From Saccopteryx bilineata (Eukaryota > Chordata > Mammalia > Chiroptera > Emballonuridae): DNA of 64,000 bases. Below, piece after piece: positions 36,035 to 48,455 of the stretch. The stretch lies in the NCBI RefSeq assembly GCF_036850765.1, contig NC_089496.1:47544113-47608112 (forward strand), written 5' to 3'. The notes under the pieces were generated by a model. The model was not told the DNA's origin, did not search any database, and saw only the letters and a program-made list of their open reading frames with translations. Made by a program: the position numbers and the translations under genes. Each line of letters starts with the position of its first letter. Positions within the stretch are counted from its first letter, which is position 1.

Positions 36035-36165
36035 CGATCATCCCATTTTACAGATGAGAAAATTGAGGCACGATGGCTGTAGGGCTGGGTGGTCATGGGG
36101 CGCAGGATTTGGATCCAGGCAGTCTGACAGCAAAGGCTCTGTGCTAACCACCGTACATATTGCCT
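36035..36165 (-). repeat. MIR fragment
   Basis: Antisense: CATTTTACAGATGAGAAAAT, GGATTTGGATCCAGG, GGCTCTGTGCTAACCACCGT. Confidence 0.75.
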
Positions 36166-36839
36166 CTCTCCAGTCTCTTTGGCCAAAATACAAACCCCTT
36201 GGTCCCCTGAGAGTAGCTCAGCTCCACAGAAGGGCCCTCCTTGAGAGGGTCTGAAGAGCCTCTTGGGAGCGTCTGCCCCCTGGGTCTTCTCTCCAGGTCT
36301 CTCGGTGGCCCTGTGGGGACTCCATGAGGACAGTTACATGGCTGAGCTTTCCAGGAGCCCACACAACCCGGAACCGGAATGGTTGTGAGCCCGACTGACT
36401 TTGAGACCCAGGGCGGGTGCTTCCCATTAGCTCGTTAATCTTTTTTATGTTTGGGTTGTGACCGGCATTTAATATTTTTAATGAAATGGGAGCGAATAGA
36501 AAACAGAGTGCCCCACAGCTCGTGAGGGCAAGTGCTGCTTCACGGAACTCTAATTTCCGTTTTACATATTGATGCACGCTTGCTTGGGCTGCCTCGTGAT
36601 GAAAAAACGGGTTTCTCCCAGTGGGCGGAACAAAAACAAAAGTTTGGAAAGCAGTCGTGTGGGATGCCGCCGCCCTTCTTGTGTCCTGTTGAGGTTCTCG
36701 CCTCAACCCAGCCAGCCCAGGGTCTCCCATTGGCTGAGCCCAGGAGTCCCCCTGTCCCCCCACCGCTGAGCCAAGCCCAGTCTGGGGGGGGCATGCAGAG
36801 AGAGAGGTGACTGAGCAGTGACAAAGGGGACCACCATGT
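36166..36839. other. Intergenic sequence with AT-rich island
   Basis: 36425-36570 is an AT-rich, repeat-free island with several TAAT-type motifs. No gene. Confidence 0.4.
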
Positions 36840-37035
36840 GATGGATGCTTGTCAGGTGCTGGGCTCTGTGCCAGGCACTGGACTGGCGCCATCTTGTAAA
36901 CCTCACGAAGTAAGTAGCATGTTCTCTCCATTCCACAGATGAGGAAACTGAGGCTCGGGGAGCTGCTTCTGCATTCTCAGAGTCAGCAGCTCACACTCAT
37001 CAGAACTGGGTTCGGATCCGGGTCTGGATGGCAGG
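36840..37035 (-). repeat. MIR fragment
   Basis: Antisense: GTGCCAGGCACTGGACTGG, CACAGATGAGGAAACTGAGG, GGGTTCGGATCCGGGTCTGG. Confidence 0.8.
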
Positions 37036-40000
37036 CAGAGAGAAGGTTCTGATCACAGGTAGGCGGTGATGAGAATGCACCCTAACTCACCCACCTCTGT
37101 GGTCACCTCCTGCACGCTCCTGCACCCCAGTGGCGGGATCCCCGCCAAGTTCTTCTGAGGCCCCTCCTCTGAGGGCCTGCCTGATTCTGTGGGTCTGTTT
37201 GGAAGCAGCTCCTGTGATCCCGAGGCAGGTTGACCCCGGAGGTCTGCCAGGAGCGCGGGGCGGGGAGGACCCCATGAGGAGAGCCCAGGCAGACTCCGAG
37301 GAGTCTGTTGAGCAATCCTTGCGCCTGCACCACTACCCAGCCTGCTTTCATCTCTCCCTTTCCCCTCTCCTCATGCAATCCTTCCTCAGCGGGCGGCCAT
37401 GGAGGGAGCCACAGTCTTTGCAGAGCTGCCTTGGGCCTCTGGCTCCCCTCCCCCTGCCCTGGTCCCGTCCCGCAAAGCTCACAGGTCCCTTCCAACCCCA
37501 GCCACTCCCTCTCAGAGGCATGGTACCAGAGTGAGCACTGGGTTTGGGGTCAGTTGGACCTGGGTTCATGCCAGGGCTGGATTCAGAGAAGCATATGGTG
37601 GCTGTTCTTCCAACCTCCCCAAACACTGTAATTCAAATAAAACCTATTATTTGCCAAAGTCTCCCATAGCTCCCCATTTTCCTTAGAGTAAATGCCAAAG
37701 GCCTTCCAGTGGCCCTCACAGGCCTTCAAAGGACACCCTGTTCTGCCGCTGTGGACTCATCTGTCTCCTTTCCTTCACTCGCTCAGCTCCAGCCGGGCTG
37801 GTCTCCTTGCTGTTCCTGCCCCAGGGCCTTTGCACTTGTTCCCTCTGCCTGGAGCAGTCTTTCCTCAGATACCCACATGGCTCATTCCTTCACCTAAGCG
37901 AGGTCTCTGACCAAATAGCATCCTTCAACACTAGCCGTGGCCATGTCTTATGCCGCTTTCTTGCTTTATTTTCTTTTTTATGTCCCCTACTGCTAACACC
38001 CTATATGACTTTTCATCTATCTTGTGTATCACATGTCTCTCCCCATTAGAATGTGAGCGCCATGAAGGCAGGGTTTTCTTGTTTAGTTTGTTCAGCGGTG
38101 CCTAACGCAGAGTAGGCATTAGAAAAATGTTTGTGGAAATGGATAGAAATAGAATGAAAATCTGTGTAAAGCGGGGCAGACTTCTGATTTCTCCCGAGAT
38201 GTCCCTGAAGCTTTTGCATCGAATTCTTTGAAACCAAAGTCATCTGAAGAAATCTTTCTTTGACATTCCCGCTTGGCTCTAGGCCTTCCTTTGGGTGAAA
38301 TCAGGCCCAGATGCAGGGCCTGGCCTCACCTTCGCCCTCCTGGGTGCCAGGCCCTGTGAATACAGCTGTGAACCAGAGAGACACACCCTGACCTCCTGGG
38401 GCTCACGGCCTGAGGAGGAAGCTGCCAGGGAACAGAAAGCAGTGAGTGACATGAGTGTGACAGGGGAGCAAGGGAGAGTGCCCTAGGCAGAGAGATCAGC
38501 TGGCATGTGTCACTTAACTCCTGACAGCCTGTTTCCTTAGGGTGACACTAAGCTTCTGAGTCACCTTGCAGAGATCAAACGAGGGTGTCAGAGGGAGAGC
38601 ACGCCAGGATTGAGAAGGGACACCCTCTCACGCAGAAGCAGGAAACCAGGGCAGAGACGGCACACCCGCTGTACAGATGCCGCCATGGGTACCTGTTTTC
38701 ATGGGCCACCTCCTGCCCCTTTCTCAAACTGTAGTCACATCCAGAGCCCCTGAAGGCTGGGGCCCTGTCTACCTCCCCTGGCCTCCTTCCTGCCCCTTCT
38801 CAGCAGAGCCCGGACCCGGCCTTGGTAAGTTTGGACATTGGGTCTCAGAGAGGGAGTTTGGGCGGGGGCCCGGGCCCAGGCCTCCTGTCTCCTAGCCCCA
38901 GTCCCTTCCACTGCCAGATGTATGTTATCGGGAGGCCGTGTCTTCACTGTGGGCTGCCCCAGAGGATGCATGGCCCCTGACCCTGCTAAGCCTTCAGCAC
39001 TGTGGGGGCCACCGATTCAGGTTGAGGGCCGCTGGGGGCTGGCTGGAGGCATGGGAGCCAGGGCAGAGCCTTGTCCTCACGGAGGCCTTGGTACACCTCC
39101 CTACAGACTTATTCCCTCCCCTTCTCCCTTCGGAGAGCAGCCTGCAGGGGGCGCCCGCCCACCCTTTCGGGGCAGACCCTCCCGAAGGTCAAGAGTACCG
39201 CTCTTCAGGGCTCGAGGGGCTGCCGTGAAATTCAAGGTCACACATCTTCCTGCCATACTATTTATAAAGAAGGAAACTAAGGCTCAGAGAAGGCCAGCGG
39301 CCTGTCCCGGTCCCCAGGGATAGGGACGTAGGGCCAGGTCTGGAGTCGGAGTGCTGCGTCACCCTGTGTGTGGTATCCTGGGCTCCTGGTGTCTAGCTAA
39401 CCTTACATGCCTCCAGTGATGGGAAACTCACTACCAGTCTAGGCTTTCTCTTGGTCTATCTCCATTTCCGTTCTCCTGACCTCGGGACCCAGGCCTCAGA
39501 GTTCAAGTTCCCTGCCTTCCCAGATGGTGCTCTTACGGACCATCGTAAGCATCTGCTCTCTCCGCGTTTACAGGCAGAATTCTGTTCCACTGGTACCGCT
39601 TCTCTAGTCTAAACAGCACGCCACGGGCCTGAGTCCAGGTTTGCTCATCCTTGTCATTCATTTATTTAAAAAAAAAATGTTATTGAGCACATATTCTACT
39701 ATGTACCAGGTACTTGTCCGAGCACCGGGGCACCCTCGTGCAAGCAGACATAAATATCAGACCAAAGCAAGGCTCGGATGCTCTCTGACTTGGCCCCTCC
39801 CTCCCCATCACAGAGCCTTGTATAGCTGTGAGACTCTTAACCTGAAGGGCAGATGATTGGGTAAGAGGGACAGGCACACGAATAAAGCATTCAGAGTGCC
39901 ACGGGGCACATGGAAACTTTACAGACCGCTGGCCCCTGTGGTTAGCTAATGTTCCTCCATTCCTCCGCCAGGAAATGACAAGTTTGCCCTTTCACCCTCC

Positions 40001-40639
40001 GCTGCTCTTGGAGGCCGAGCAGCCCTTGGGAACATCTGGAACATCTGTGAGCTGTCATCTCCCACTGAGGAAGCCTGGGCCAGGGCTCGTTTGGGCTAAG
40101 GGGTGGAGCCGGGGTGGACAAGTGGATTCAGCAGGCCTCTTCCTGGCCCCACATCCCAGATATTGCTTCCAGAGCCAGGGCGGCCTGGTGCCTCCCTCCC
40201 CCCTCCCTCCCCCCTCCCTCCCAGCCTCTCCACGAGAACTTTCTCATCCTGTAGCAGCGGCTGGCCTCTCGGAGTGGCCCAGGTCTGCCCTGCGCATGCC
40301 CTCTGTGGGGCGCAGTGGGGATGACGGCTCTTCCGGAGGAGCCCAGGCTGAGGGATAGGGGGCCGGGGTGCCAGCCAAGCCCACCGGGTAGGGTCTCGCT
40401 TTCTCTCTCACTCTCCGCTCTCCAGGGACAGTCAGGGAACCCGCTGCTGTGGCAGATTCAAAGCGGAGGGTGGATATGGGCCGCAGCAGGGGTGGCCTCC
40501 TGCAGGTCGGGGCTGGGAGGACTGAAATAGTGGGGGGCGATGGGACAGATGGTTGAGATGGTGATAACAGGGCAGGTAACTCATAGCACAGCCTGACATG
40601 GACCAAAATTTGCCCCCACCCTGCTTATTGGGGTTGAAG
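37036..40639. other. Intergenic sequence with repeat fragments
   Basis: MIR-like piece near 39240-39330 and L2-like piece at 39655-39760 (GTTATTGAGCACATATTCTA). A (CCCTCCC)n stretch lies at 40192-40222. No exon recognised. Confidence 0.4.
39141..39154 (+). promoter_or_regulatory. CTCF-like motif (13 of 14)
   Basis: CCTGCAGGGGGCGC matches the CTCF core consensus except at position 3. It is not in a recognised repeat. Confidence 0.45.
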
Positions 40640-40659
40640 CTTGAGGGTGGAAAGGGTTA

Positions 40660-40875
40660 TGGACCCAGTTGACCCTTCCAAATTCATATGTTGAAGTCCT
40701 AACCCCCAGTGCCTATATTTGGAGATGGGGCCTCTCAAGAGGTGATTAAGGTAAAATGAAGTTATCCGATGGGGCCCTAATCCATTCTAACTGATGTCTT
40801 TATAAAGAGGATAATTTGAATACAGCCAGGCGCAGAGGGAAGACCACCTGGAGGCCCAGAAAGATGACCACCATG
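40660..40875 (+). mobile_element. MLT1-type MaLR LTR, left part
   Basis: CAAATTCATATGTTGAAGTC, then CTAACCCCCAGTGCC, GATGGGGCCCTAATCC and a GTCTTTATAAAGAGG box: the MaLR LTR pattern. It is interrupted by the hAT at 40876. Confidence 0.75.
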
Positions 40876-41063
40876 CAGGCGTCCCCAAACTACGGCCCAC
40901 GGGCCACATGCAGCCCCCTGAGGCCATTTATCCGGCCCCCCACCGCACTTCCGGGCCACCTCTTTCATTGGTGGTCAGTGAGAGGAGCACTGTATGTGGC
41001 AGCCCTCCAACGGTCTGAGGGACAGTGAACTGGCCCTCTGTGTAAAAAGTTTGGGGACCCCTG
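40876..41063 (+). mobile_element. Internally deleted hAT element (family 2) inside MLT1
   Basis: 188 bp with ends CAGGCGTCCCCAAACT / AGTTTGGGGACCCCTG. It matches both ends of the element at 29580-29913 but lacks the AT-rich middle. No clear target duplication is visible. Confidence 0.88.
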
Positions 41064-41203
41064 CTTCCAAAAAACCCGACCCTGCCGACAAGGCCTCGAT
41101 CTGGGATGTCTAGCCTCCGAAACTGGGAGAAGATGAATGCCTGTTCTTCAAGCCGCCCACTCCGTGATGTTCGCCACAGTGGCCGTAACAGGCTAACACG
41201 GGG
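41064..41203 (+). mobile_element. MLT1-type MaLR LTR, right part
   Basis: GACCCTGCCGACAAGGCCTC, CTAGCCTCCGAAACTGGGAG, AAGCCGCCCACTCCGTG and GTAACAGGCTAACAC complete the LTR that starts at 40660. Confidence 0.75.
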
Positions 41204-42563
41204 GATAGCTCACTGGATACAGCAGCTCCTGAGCGTGAACACTTCCGGTTCCCATGGAGACCCAGCTGTTCAGATGCTGCAGCGGTAAAGACCAATGCAC
41301 CGTTAGGCTCATACGCCGGGTTTGTTGTCTCCCGTGGATTAGGGTCAACACCGGGGCAGCTGGACAAGTTGATATCTTCATAGAGACGAGGCGGGAACTC
41401 ATTTCTCAGCGGGGAGTTGTACTTGCCTTCAGGAACGTAGGAGAAAACCAGACGCGGCATTGCCTGGACAGAAAGACCGCCCAGAGGGAGCACCTCCGAT
41501 TCTTCACGGACGTTTAAAGGAGGGAGGTGCCTTCTCCCCTCCCGGAGTCAGCAGAAAATCTGCAAAAAGAGGACATCACTTACATAACTCTGGGAGGCAA
41601 CGGAGTCAGAAAACTTAACCTTGGGAGTAGGGTGTGTGTCCACGGAACAGGGATAAAAATAGCAATTGCGTTCCTACCTCAGACATTAGACATCAGGCTG
41701 CATGTTCTAAGCATGTTGCATGCATCATCTTCACTAATCCTTGTAACATCCTATGGAGCAGGTGCTACTGGCACCGCCATATAATAGTGGGAGAGCCCAA
41801 GGCACAAAGAGCTTACATGTCTTGGCAAAGGTCGCCCATCAGAAGAGCAGCAGTGTCAGATGGAGAGGACCCTTGAAGAGAAAGAGAAGATTAGGGTGCA
41901 AGAGAGTGGCCACTGGGCTCCCCTCCAAAGTCTCCCCCCCCCACCCCAGTTTGGAGTAACTGTATTTATTTGAATCCTTCAATTAAGAGCTACTTAACTG
42001 TCCAATTGTCCCCTGGGGTTCAGGGAGTATTTAGTCCAAGAAAGATTAGCCTCACAAGATTATTATTGAGACAAACCAAAATGGTCAGTCAAAGAAGGGA
42101 ATCATAAACTTTGGTACGCAAATATCTTAAATATTTTGGGACACCTTTAATAAATATGTTTATCCATACACCACTCCTGATGTAGAGCCAAGGCAGGCGT
42201 GTGCTGAATGGTTTTGTTCATTTTTTTCATAAACCACACCCATGATGCCTCATCTTTGACTTCCTGTTCTGATTTCTTTATAGACTAGTGAGAAAATAGT
42301 CCAGGTATCAGCTGAACCATCAGTCTGATCAGCCTGGGGCCTGAAACAGAGCCCCAACCAACCACGACGGCCATGTAGCATGAATAAGAAAAATTCCCAT
42401 GTGGTTTTACACTACTGAGGTGTGGGGGGGGTGTTACTGCAGCCTAGTCCATCCCATCCTAACTGATACACTCATGAAGTAATAAGAGTCCAGCTATAGT
42501 CTGGGCTTTTTGATATATTTAGACCTATTTCTCCAGTATTTTCATATGGTCTTACTCATACCT
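41204..42563. other. Intergenic sequence with LTR/L2-like debris
   Basis: 41204-41517 is open on both strands but matches nothing I know. 41685-41835 looks L2/MIR-like (antisense). 42400-42475 (TGCAGCCTAGTCCATCCCAT) resembles an old LTR end. Confidence 0.4.
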
Positions 42564-42580
42564 CATTTGATGATTCTTTT

Positions 42581-42960
42581 TTTTTTTTTTTTTTTTTTGT
42601 ATTTTTCTGAAGCTGGAAACGGGGAGAGACAGTCAGACAGACTCCTGCATGCGCCCGACCGGGATCCACCTGGCACGCCCACCAGGGGGCGATGCTCTGC
42701 CCCTCTGGGGTGTCACTCTGTCGCAACCAGAGCCACTCTAGTGCCTGGGGCAGAGGCCAAGGAGCCATCCCCAGCGCCCGGGCCATCTTTGCTCCAATGG
42801 AGCCTCGCTGCGGGAGGGGAAGAGAGAGACAGAGTGGTAGGAGAGGGGTAGGGGTAGAGAAGCAGATGGGCGCTTCTCCTGTGTGCCCTGGCCGGGAATC
42901 AAACCCGGGACTTCTGCACGCCAGGCCGACGCTCTACCACTGAGCCAACTGGCCAGGGCC
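42581..42960 (-). repeat. Bat tRNA-derived dimeric SINE (type A)
   Basis: Antisense copy with target duplication CATTTGATGATTCTTTT (42564-42580 and 42963-42979). One CTCF-like unit lies at 42679-42692. The minus-strand B box is GGTTTGATTCC, one base off. Confidence 0.93.
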
Positions 42961-42979
42961 AACATTTGATGATTCTTTT

Positions 42980-45129
42980 AGACTATTTGCTTTTGCTGTG
43001 GGATGCCCAGGGAACCCAGCCCTAGTTCATGGTGTTTCTGTGCCAGAAAGGTAGAACTCCAAGGAGACAGCCGCTGTGGGCGCACAAGGCAGCACCCGTG
43101 AGCGTGGTCCCCTGGGGTGTGCTGGGGGCAGGAACAACGCCAGCCCCTCCTCCTGTAGCTTCCCTCTGTTAAGAGAGACGATCTGCGATGGGCCTGGGGT
43201 ATCCCCGAACCTTTCTCTCGGGTAGACCAAGAATGCAAGGCCCTGATCTCTCTTCGCCTTGGCCAGTCCTCAAGGTCATGTTTGCTAAGGAGATGTTAGC
43301 CATCTCTCACCATGCAGAGAGCAGGCTTCCTTCCACTTGCTGAAGAAGGGGGGCTTCTCCCAAGCTCAGTGTTCCTCTCCTGTAATGTGACCTGCCAAGT
43401 GGCCCACCATTATGAGCCCCTTGCACTGCCTTTATGGGACTTGGGTGGCATGGGAAAGCCCAAGGTACTCAACTTGAAGGTTTGGTTACCACTTTTGCCC
43501 TGAGTAACAAACTCCTTTTTCTCCGACCCAGGCAGGAGTCCTGTATCTTCAGTAGCAGGCTGACTTGTGAGCTCATACACAGGGTGAGGTCTCAGACCCT
43601 GCACTGTTCTTGACACTGCTGACCACAACTCAGCACAGAACTGGGCACAGCACGGGCCAACGGGCAGTAGCAGGTGTGTTTTTCATTTGCTGATGTCGGG
43701 ATCAGAGAGTCTCAGGACAGTTGTGTCCCGTATCTAATTCTCTGGTCATCATTTTACTTCCTGGGGCCTCAGTTTTACCGTCTGCGATGGGGATACCCAC
43801 CCGCGACCCCTAGTTCACACTCAGGTTGTTCGATTGGTAAATTTGTCGGAGGGAAGGTGACTGGTGTTCTCTGGCGATCACTAGCTGATTTCTGTCTTCT
43901 CTGGAGATAATGCCAGTATACTTGGACTTCTCCCAGAGAAACTTAGGAAAAAGGAAGTACTTGCTGTCAGGGAGAGAGGAGACTGTGACCAGAAGAGACC
44001 TAGTTGGTTGCTGACTTTGGTTCTGGGAGTCTGTGCAAATGGGGTGGGCTGGCGTGTCTTCACGAGGCAGAGCTGGACTGCCTGACTCCCGGGGCTCTGT
44101 TTGGAATAGGAGACATGATGCCCATCTCCAGGGAGCTGATTGGAAGGACTGGCCTTCATTCCCAGCCACGGATCTGGTTTGCTTTGTGAGGGCAGCTGGG
44201 CTGCCTGGCAGAGGCAGAGAGCACCAGAGGTCACGTGCATGAGATACACACGCCGCCTCTCCCTGGACCACACATGGATACATTTTCAAAAAGGAACTCG
44301 GTGAGAAACTGGAAGGAAACCAGGAAGGGACGATTATTGGAGCGGTGTCTTTGCTGTGCCCTCACCGGGGGCATGATGCCCGGGCTGCCCTTTGCCTCAC
44401 TCCGGGGCAGGAGGCAGGCTACGGGTTGTGTACGTTTACAGGTGCGGCTGTTAGGGGACAGAAGAGGCAGAGGTTGGCCGCCACAGCTCTAGGGTAAGGA
44501 GATGATGACAGGACAGAAGAGGAAATGAGGGAGGAGACCCCGACGAGGTCCCATTCCTAGTGGGAGGTGTGGTGGCCGACTGGCTGGGAGGACCCGTGTT
44601 TCTGCTCCTCTACCACACCTGGCCCAGGGCTTTCTCTTTGCAGAGGCTTCTGGGAAAGGTTGCCCCTCCGAGTCTTTGGTCTCCAGGGATGGGGGTCGGG
44701 CCAGCCTCAGACGCCCAGCCTTCCCGCCCCCCGCCCACGAAGGGCCTGTCACCAGGAGAAGGATGACCCTCCGGTGTCCGAGTCCTCATTTGACTTGCAG
44801 CTCGGTGCTAATCCAATTGCTGGCTCTAACCTAATTCTCCGTTGATGCTCGAGTCCTTTGCCTGCCGATATTAAAACTCTTTTCATTTAATTGTGCAGAA
44901 GATGGATCCTCCTCAGCCGTCAGGTGGTAAATATAGAATAGCTGATATGTGACTCTTAAGTTCCTCTCTGGTGGGCCTCCCACAGCGCTGAGTAATTAGG
45001 GACCAAGAGGGTCTGTAAAGAGAGGGCCAGGAAGGAGGGAATAGGGAGGCAGGGGTGCGGGTGGGACCTGGCTCTGGTCAGGAGCTTACAGATCAAAGAC
45101 CAATGGGCCTGACTCCTTCTGAACTCCAG
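42980..45129. other. Intergenic sequence with AT-motif cluster
   Basis: Unique-looking. 44780-45000 contains several homeodomain-type TAAT motifs. A weak MIR-like piece lies near 43735-43800. No gene. Confidence 0.4.
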
Positions 45130-45335
45130 ACACTGCCACCGGTAGAGTCAGGATGGTGGAATGCTTCCAAGCACGGGGGTCAGGATGACAGAGTGCCAAT
45201 TCCAGCTCTCCTCTCTCCCAGCTGTGTGACCTCCAACAAGTCCCTTGACCTCTCTGGGCATCAGTTCCCTCATCTGTAAAATTGAAGGTGATGGTATCTA
45301 GCTCATGAGGTAGGTGGGTGATAATTAACATCACA
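45130..45335 (+). repeat. MIR fragment
   Basis: Sense: CCAGCTGTGTGACCTCCAAC, CAAGTCCCTTGACCTCTCTG, CCCTCATCTGTAAAATTGAA. Confidence 0.8.
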
Positions 45336-46495
45336 GGACATCTAGCCACCCTGGACCTCAAAGGTCCCTACAACCAGCGTGAAACACTGGGGTATCAGCT
45401 AGTTAAAGCATGAGTAGGCATTGAACTTGAAGGGTTCTGTGTCTGGACTGTTTGGATGGCTTTTCCAGAAGGAGAGGGTTGCCTACCCGAGGTTTTTCCC
45501 CTCACTGAAGTCTCCCAGCCCACAGCAGGGCACACGGTCAGCAGGCTCATCACGAGGCTGCCTCCAGGAAGCAGAGGGAACCACTGAATTCCTGCAGGGT
45601 CTTCCCAGGAAGTCCAGATACCAGGACCGCCGGGACCCACAGCACCCCCCTCGCCGCTGGAGCACGCCAGTGCTGTGGGGAGCCCGGCCCTGCCCTCAGG
45701 AGGCACCAGAGCAAGGATCATCTCCCAAGAGCCAGGCCCTGGCAAGGTGTTAAGCCAAAAATGCTAGCCCCAGGGCCAGACTAGGGTAGGGAGAGCGAGG
45801 CACTTGCCTGGGGCGCAGAATTGAAGAGGCATCCCGGACTCAGTGATTAGGATAAATAATATTTTAATGTAATACTTAAAATTTATTAAAATTAATTTTA
45901 AAATCCACGAGGATCCACAAAACATCACACTTTGAAACAAAGACAGGCTCCGTCCGCCCCTGCTCCTGCAGGACCCCGTGAGTGAGGCCGCTTCTGCCTT
46001 ATCCTGTCCCAGCCCTGAAGCTGGGGTCCCTCCCCGGACCAGTGGAGTCCTGGGACCGGGTGCGGACAGAGGGACTCCGGGGTAAGCTCTGCAGGTCCTT
46101 CTGCCATGCAGAGGGTTGCATTCTGCACGGAGAGAGGCAACGGATGCAGGTGTGAGGCTTGCAGAAGAGAACGGAGGGACGGCGATGTGACTCGCATGGA
46201 TGAGGGAGGCCCCCACCCGCCAAAGGCACTGAAATGCTGCTTTTCCACCCCCATTCCCGTGGGTCTTTCTCTGCGGGCCCTCTTTGAGAATTCAGAAAGT
46301 CCTGGAATGAGTCGGCAGCACAACACATCAACCTGTCCTGTCACTGAGGACCCTCTGCCCCTCAGGCTCCGCTCCAGATAACCAGGGTCTCTCTCTGCTT
46401 CTCCAAACCTGGGAGGGACTTCCAGCCTCCGCTCACCTCTCTCTCTCTCCCGGGAAGCCCTCAGCCTCTCCAGCTCCTGGATCTCCTCTCTCTCT
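45336..46495. other. Intergenic sequence
   Basis: 45765-45945 (GCCTGGGGCGCAGAATTGAA followed by an AT-rich block) resembles a mobile-element fragment I cannot name. No gene. Confidence 0.35.
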
Positions 46496-46596
46496 CTATT
46501 CATTCCAAAGGCACACATTTGAGCACCTACTATGTGCCAGGCTGAGTTATGGACGTACAAGGTTTGAATGCAAAAAAAAAAAAAAAAAAAAAAAAA
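46496..46596 (+). repeat. L2-like fragment ending in an A run
   Basis: TTTGAGCACCTACTATGTGC is followed by a 25-A run (46572-46596). Confidence 0.5.
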
Positions 46597-47646
46597 GGAA
46601 AGAAAAAAATGTACTTGGGGGAACTCAAAAATAACACCAGCACATAGTCAAGTTTAAATTGCACTAGAAGGCTTAGAACAAAAAGCACTAATCTCTGGTC
46701 CACCTTGTTCCAAATTCGGGAACACCTCTGGGCTCTAATCAGCCTTCATTCTTTTGGGTGTTTCATTTAGTATAAAGCTACATTGTTCTAACTATATGCA
46801 TACATAGTGTTTTTCAATTTATCTGTTCTGGGCATTAGCTTTTGACTTCCTGCCCTGGGAACTAAAGACTTAAATCTTGCGTCTCCCTCCTGTCTCTTCT
46901 CCTCCCATCCTCCCCAAATCATCATTTCCCCATTTTTCATGGAACAAAAGCACCGCCGAGCCCAGTTGTATATTACACCTGCATTCTCTTTCTATTTGAC
47001 TAACTCAGCTTTTCTCTAGAGTTTATTAATCTCTTTTCTATTTGCCTGATGTCTCATATCTACTGTTAATTTTTCCTAAGCCGGTGCTGTCTCTGCCACT
47101 CGCCTATCAATACTGATTTCCATTCAGTCAAACAGGCTGGTTCCGTTTTCCCCTCAGTTCTCTGGTTTTGAGCTGGACTCTCTGTTCGCTGGGGCCCAAT
47201 ACTCAACTGAGCTTCACCTTTGCGCTAAGATGTGTCTTCGATGTTCAAGTCTGCATTCCAGATCTTCTATTCTGTCCTTTCCTGGGGTTGTCCCCTGTTT
47301 TGGGAGCTTCTAGAGAAAGGGGCATGGGAAGTAAAGATTTCAATCCTCTTATGTTTTTAACCGAGCCTCACAGTTGGTTGATGGTTTTCGCAAGTGTGGA
47401 TTTCTAGGTTGAATATATTTTCCCCTGTAAAGTATTGCCATTGTTGTCTAACTTCCAGGTTGCTAGAGAGCCATGATCCAGGCCATTCTGACTCCTGGTC
47501 TCCTGTGACTGACTTTGTCACTCGGAGGCTCCTAACTTCCCTTCATGACCGTCCTTATTCTTGTCCCCTGGATTATCATTATGATATGTTGCATCCATTG
47601 TGCTGGGCACAGGGGGACCTTGTACTCTGGAAATTCATGCCCTTCA
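46597..47646. other. Intergenic AT-rich sequence
   Basis: AT-rich, probably old repeat debris of unknown family. No gene. Confidence 0.35.
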
Positions 47647-47655
47647 AGTCTGTGT

Positions 47656-47662
<7 letters not shown>

Positions 47663-47695
<33 letters not shown>

Positions 47696-48054
47696 TATTT
47701 TTTTGAAGCTGGAAATGGGGAGGCAGTCAGACAGACTCCCGCATGCGCCCGACCAGGATCCACCCGGCACGCCCACCAGGGGGCGATGCTCTGCCCATCC
47801 GGGGCATCACTCTGTCATGACCAGAGCCATTCTAGCGCCTGAGGTAGAGGCTAAGGAGCCATCCCCAGCACCCGGGCCATCTTTGCTCCAATGGAGCCTC
47901 GGCTGCGGAAGGGGAAGAGAGAGACAGAGAGGAAGGAGAGGGGGAGGGGTGGAGAAGCAAATGGGCGCTTCTCCTGTGTGCCCTGGCTGGGAATCGAACC
48001 TGGGACTTTCGCACGCCAGGCCGATGCTCTACCACTGAGCCAACCGGCCAGGGG
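47663..48054 (-). repeat. Bat tRNA-derived dimeric SINE (type A)
   Basis: Antisense with a poly-T of about 30 and the 16-bp target duplication AGTCTGTGTAGTTTTT (47647-47662 and 48055-48070). CTCF-like unit at 47773-47786. The long uninterrupted tail suggests a young insertion. Confidence 0.93.
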
Positions 48055-48070
48055 AGTCTGTGTAGTTTTT

Positions 48071-48440
48071 ATGTGTGATTTCTTTGTTAATTTTTCTTCT
48101 CCATTTCCTCTGTCCTCACTTCCTTAAGTTTTCTTCAGCCAGATATCAGACTTCCTAAAATGGAGCTCCAATTTTTTGTTGTAATATTTTCCCATGTTCT
48201 TTTTTTAATTTTAATTTTCTCTTTTTCAGATAGATTCTTTACATTTTTATTTTCCACCCTTTTATTGATTTTTAAAATTTTTACTCTTTTTATTTTAACT
48301 TCACTTTTGTTTTCTATTCCTTTTCCAAACTTTTTTGTGTTTGGACGCAATTTTTTTTTTCCCACTAAAAAGTGTTAGCAGCAGCGTTCTCGTGGAGACG
48401 TTCTTCTGTTCCCTGCGTCGTCTCTATTTTTTTTAAGTTT
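48071..48440. other. T-rich intergenic sequence
   Basis: Long T-rich stretches (48180-48360). No gene or named repeat. Confidence 0.4.
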
Positions 48441-48455
48441 GGGCCTTGGTTTTCA

